Positions 62,532-64,000 of a stretch of DNA of 64,000 nucleotides are shown in pieces. The first letter of the stretch is position 1. Each line of letters begins with the position of its first letter. Both the position numbers and the translations under genes were made by a program. The DNA is from an uncultured Prevotellaceae bacterium. Its GTDB lineage: Bacteria; Bacteroidota; Bacteroidia; Bacteroidales; Muribaculaceae. The notes below the pieces were generated by a model. It made no database searches, was not told where the DNA came from, and saw nothing but the letters and a program-made list of their open reading frames with translations. Location: the NCBI GenBank assembly GCA_900318535.1, contig ONKU01000011.1, positions 44,306 through 108,305 on the forward strand. Direction: 5' to 3'.

Positions 62532-62569
62532 ATTCAGGGTGCTGTGAAGCACTCTGGATTGTTTTTTTT
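62532..62569 (+). terminator. Intrinsic terminator of the small-gene operon
   Basis: ATTCAGGGTGC and GCACTCTGGAT form an 11-bp stem (two G-U pairs) with loop TGTGAA, followed by TG and an 8-base T-run. The 115 bp between it and the helicase-like gene hold no gene. Confidence 0.8.
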
Positions 62570-62684
62570 GCCCCTTCTGCTTCCTGTAATGAAATTTTTA
62601 GAAATCAAAACCCCTCAAAATCTTACATGTATATGAAAGACATTATTTGGCTTTCAATAACTGATTTTTTAAATAATAAAAACA

Positions 62685-64000
62685 ATGACAAATTATTTTA
62701 TTGAAGTACCTAAAGAGTACCAGTATCTGTCGAATTGGACAGATTTTGATAGCATTATGCCGTCGGGACATGTCATCTTGAACAAGTCGATATGCGGTTG
62801 CGGCTGTACGGATTACTACCTAACAAACGACCTGCCGGTAATTCTTGTGAGTCCGAGAAAGGCTTTGATCACAAGTAAACTTAAAGGAAGTAGGACTGCA
62901 GGCAAACTGTTCTATTTTGACAGGAGCAACGGTGGTGATGCTAGCGACACTATAACCGCCATGGGTGATTACCTGAGCTTTTGTGGAGGGAATCCATTTG
63001 GTAGTCAACTGTTAGTGCCCAAAATTATGGTGACTTATGACTCCCTGCATTATGTGGTTGACGCTTTGACGAATTGGAACCTGATGGACAGATTCACGAT
63101 AGTTGTGGACGAGTTCACTTGCATCTTCACCGATGTCAAGTTCAAGGGATCGGTTGAGGTCAACCTGTTGCACCAATTGGAAACATTGCCCAACAGAACC
63201 GTCTATATCAGTGCCACGCCGTTGAAGGATGCGTACCTTAGCGTCCTTGGTCAGTTTCAGAACCTGCCTTATGTGACGCTGCAATGGGACCCGAGCAGGG
63301 TTGAGACTGTTAACGTGTATTACTCGAAGATGACAAGCCCTGTTAGCGCAATAGGCCAAATCATCAAGGATTATAGAAGAAGCGGCGTCTTCAAGTCTAA
63401 GATCGTCAATGGGCAACGCGTGGACTCGACAGAGGCGGTGTTCTTTCTCAACAGTGTGGAAGACATCGTAAGAATTATCAGGAAGTACACCCTGACACCG
63501 GCAGAAACGATGGTTATATGTGCTGATACCGCAAGTAACTGGGCCCGCCTTAAGAGAATTCAATTCTCTATCGGGACTGTACCCAACGAGACGGAATACA
63601 CGACATTGAACAAGCCGTTCATGTTTGTTACCAAGTGTTCGTTTGAGGGCACCGACTTCTATTCGGACAGTTCAACCTCGTATGTGTTTGCCGACTGTCA
63701 CTGGGACAATCTCGCTCTCGACATATCCATCGACCTGCCGCAGATAGCGGGACGCTGCAGATCCAAGAACAATCCTTTCAGGAAAGAGATCTTCTACTAC
63801 TACAAGCACAAGAACAGTGACCTTGAAGGGCAGATGAACTTGAATGAACTGCTTCAGCATTACGCTGACAAACGGGCAGACTCCATTCAGCAGGTATCGG
63901 AACTGCAGAACGTGACCCATAAAGGCCACAAGGACCGCATCCTGCAGGCTCAGGAGAAGAACCATTACACCATAGATTACGTGGATGCCGTAGATAATCC
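62685..64000 (+). CDS. SF2 helicase-like protein with a degenerate P-loop, N-terminal part
   Basis: Open from the ATG at 62685 to the end of the window (438+ codons); no stop codon is met. The Walker A position reads SICGCGCTDYYL, where the usual GKT is GCT, so the lysine is missing. Walker B is TIVVDEFTCIF, motif III is YISATPLKD, and a motif VI-like QIAGRCRSKNNPF follows. The layout resembles the herpesvirus origin-binding/DEAD-like proteins of Bacteroidota mobile elements, which often have an altered P-loop. Whether it hydrolyses ATP is doubtful. It has its own unit after the terminator. Confidence 0.75.
   Translation, partial: MTNYFIEVPKEYQYLSNWTDFDSIMPSGHVILNKSICGCGCTDYYLTNDLPVILVSPRKALITSKLKGSRTAGKLFYFDRSNGGDASDTITAMGDYLSFCGGNPFGSQLLVPKIMVTYDSLHYVVDALTNWNLMDRFTIVVDEFTCIFTDVKFKGSVEVNLLHQLETLPNRTVYISATPLKDAYLSVLGQFQNLPYVTLQWDPSRVETVNVYYSKMTSPVSAIGQIIKDYRRSGVFKSKIVNGQRVDSTEAVFFLNSVEDIVRIIRKYTLTPAETMVICADTASNWARLKRIQFSIGTVPNETEYTTLNKPFMFVTKCSFEGTDFYSDSSTSYVFADCHWDNLALDISIDLPQIAGRCRSKNNPFRKEIFYYYKHKNSDLEGQMNLNELLQHYADKRADSIQQVSELQNVTHKGHKDRILQAQEKNHYTIDYVDAVDN

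Noticed and set aside
62520-62704. 60-codon frame before the helicase-like gene
   Set aside because: It overlaps a strong intrinsic terminator and has an unnatural composition.
63012-63965. Minus-strand frames of 183 and 97 codons
   Set aside because: They lie inside the helicase-like gene, which has recognisable motifs on the plus strand.

Overview
The window looks like a chromosome segment of a gut or rumen Bacteroidales bacterium of the Prevotella/Muribaculaceae type. The signs are tandem SusC/SusD genes, a DUF6377 regulator, a BACON-GH16 lipoprotein, a DUF4421 outer-membrane protein, and promoters of the Bacteroidota type (TTTG, about 20 bp, TAnnTTTG). GC content is clearly higher in the first 17 kb than in 23.6-24.9 kb and 43-62.6 kb, which points to acquired DNA in those parts.

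1-16.7 kb (core metabolism). A polysaccharide utilisation locus on the minus strand runs SusC (14.6 kb) - SusD - two-module surface glycan-binding lipoprotein - GH16 lipoprotein - GH5-GH3 fusion. It is set up for beta-glucan (laminarin or mixed-linkage glucan) uptake. A divergent SusR-like DUF6377 membrane regulator sits at 15.0 kb. A second SusC and the start of its SusD lie at 0-3.2 kb.

16.7-21.1 kb. A DUF4421 protein, then an 834-residue glycine-rich repeat protein with a dockerin-like end that has lost its signal peptide.

21.1-38.9 kb (island 1). About 290 bp of DNA at 21.13 kb is repeated at 35.42 kb, next to two tyrosine recombinase genes, and a third partial copy lies at 18.3 kb. All copies centre on a GGGGGAATA / TATTCCCCC palindrome. 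Between the repeats lie a Cas4-like/DUF2779 nuclease, an HNH protein, a PD-(D/E)XK nuclease, an AAA+ ATPase with a small membrane partner, a YqiA-like hydrolase with an acidic N-terminal domain, two paralogous HTH proteins with an unrecognised C-terminal domain, and several unknowns. Four of the transcription units share one promoter architecture: two 16-bp GTC-N10-GAC operators at a fixed 33-34 bp from a TAnTTTTG -7 box. This co-regulated set is the best candidate here for an undescribed system.

39-50.5 kb. Metallophosphoesterase, ABC-type ATPase, a gene chimera (phosphoesterase head on an ADP-ribosylglycohydrolase tail), a two-EVE-domain McrB with McrC and a 4-bp-overlapping small gene, a membrane-anchored NACHT NTPase, and a small HTH gene pair.

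50.5-60.4 kb (island 2). An eight-gene minus-strand operon: C5-cytosine methyltransferase, MORC/MutL-like GHKL ATPase, Z1 helicase-like protein, DUF4420 PD-(D/E)XK protein, two unknown proteins sharing a new C-terminal module, a stand-alone ScoMcrA-type domain, and a DUF4268-EVE-HNH nuclease. The first four match the MORC-associated restriction-modification class described by Iyer, Abhiman and Aravind (2008). A perfect palindrome overlaps its predicted transcription start.

60.7-64 kb. A small-gene operon with an A-B-B'-A' duplication, a terminator, and the start of an SF2 helicase-like protein with a degenerate P-loop that runs off the window.
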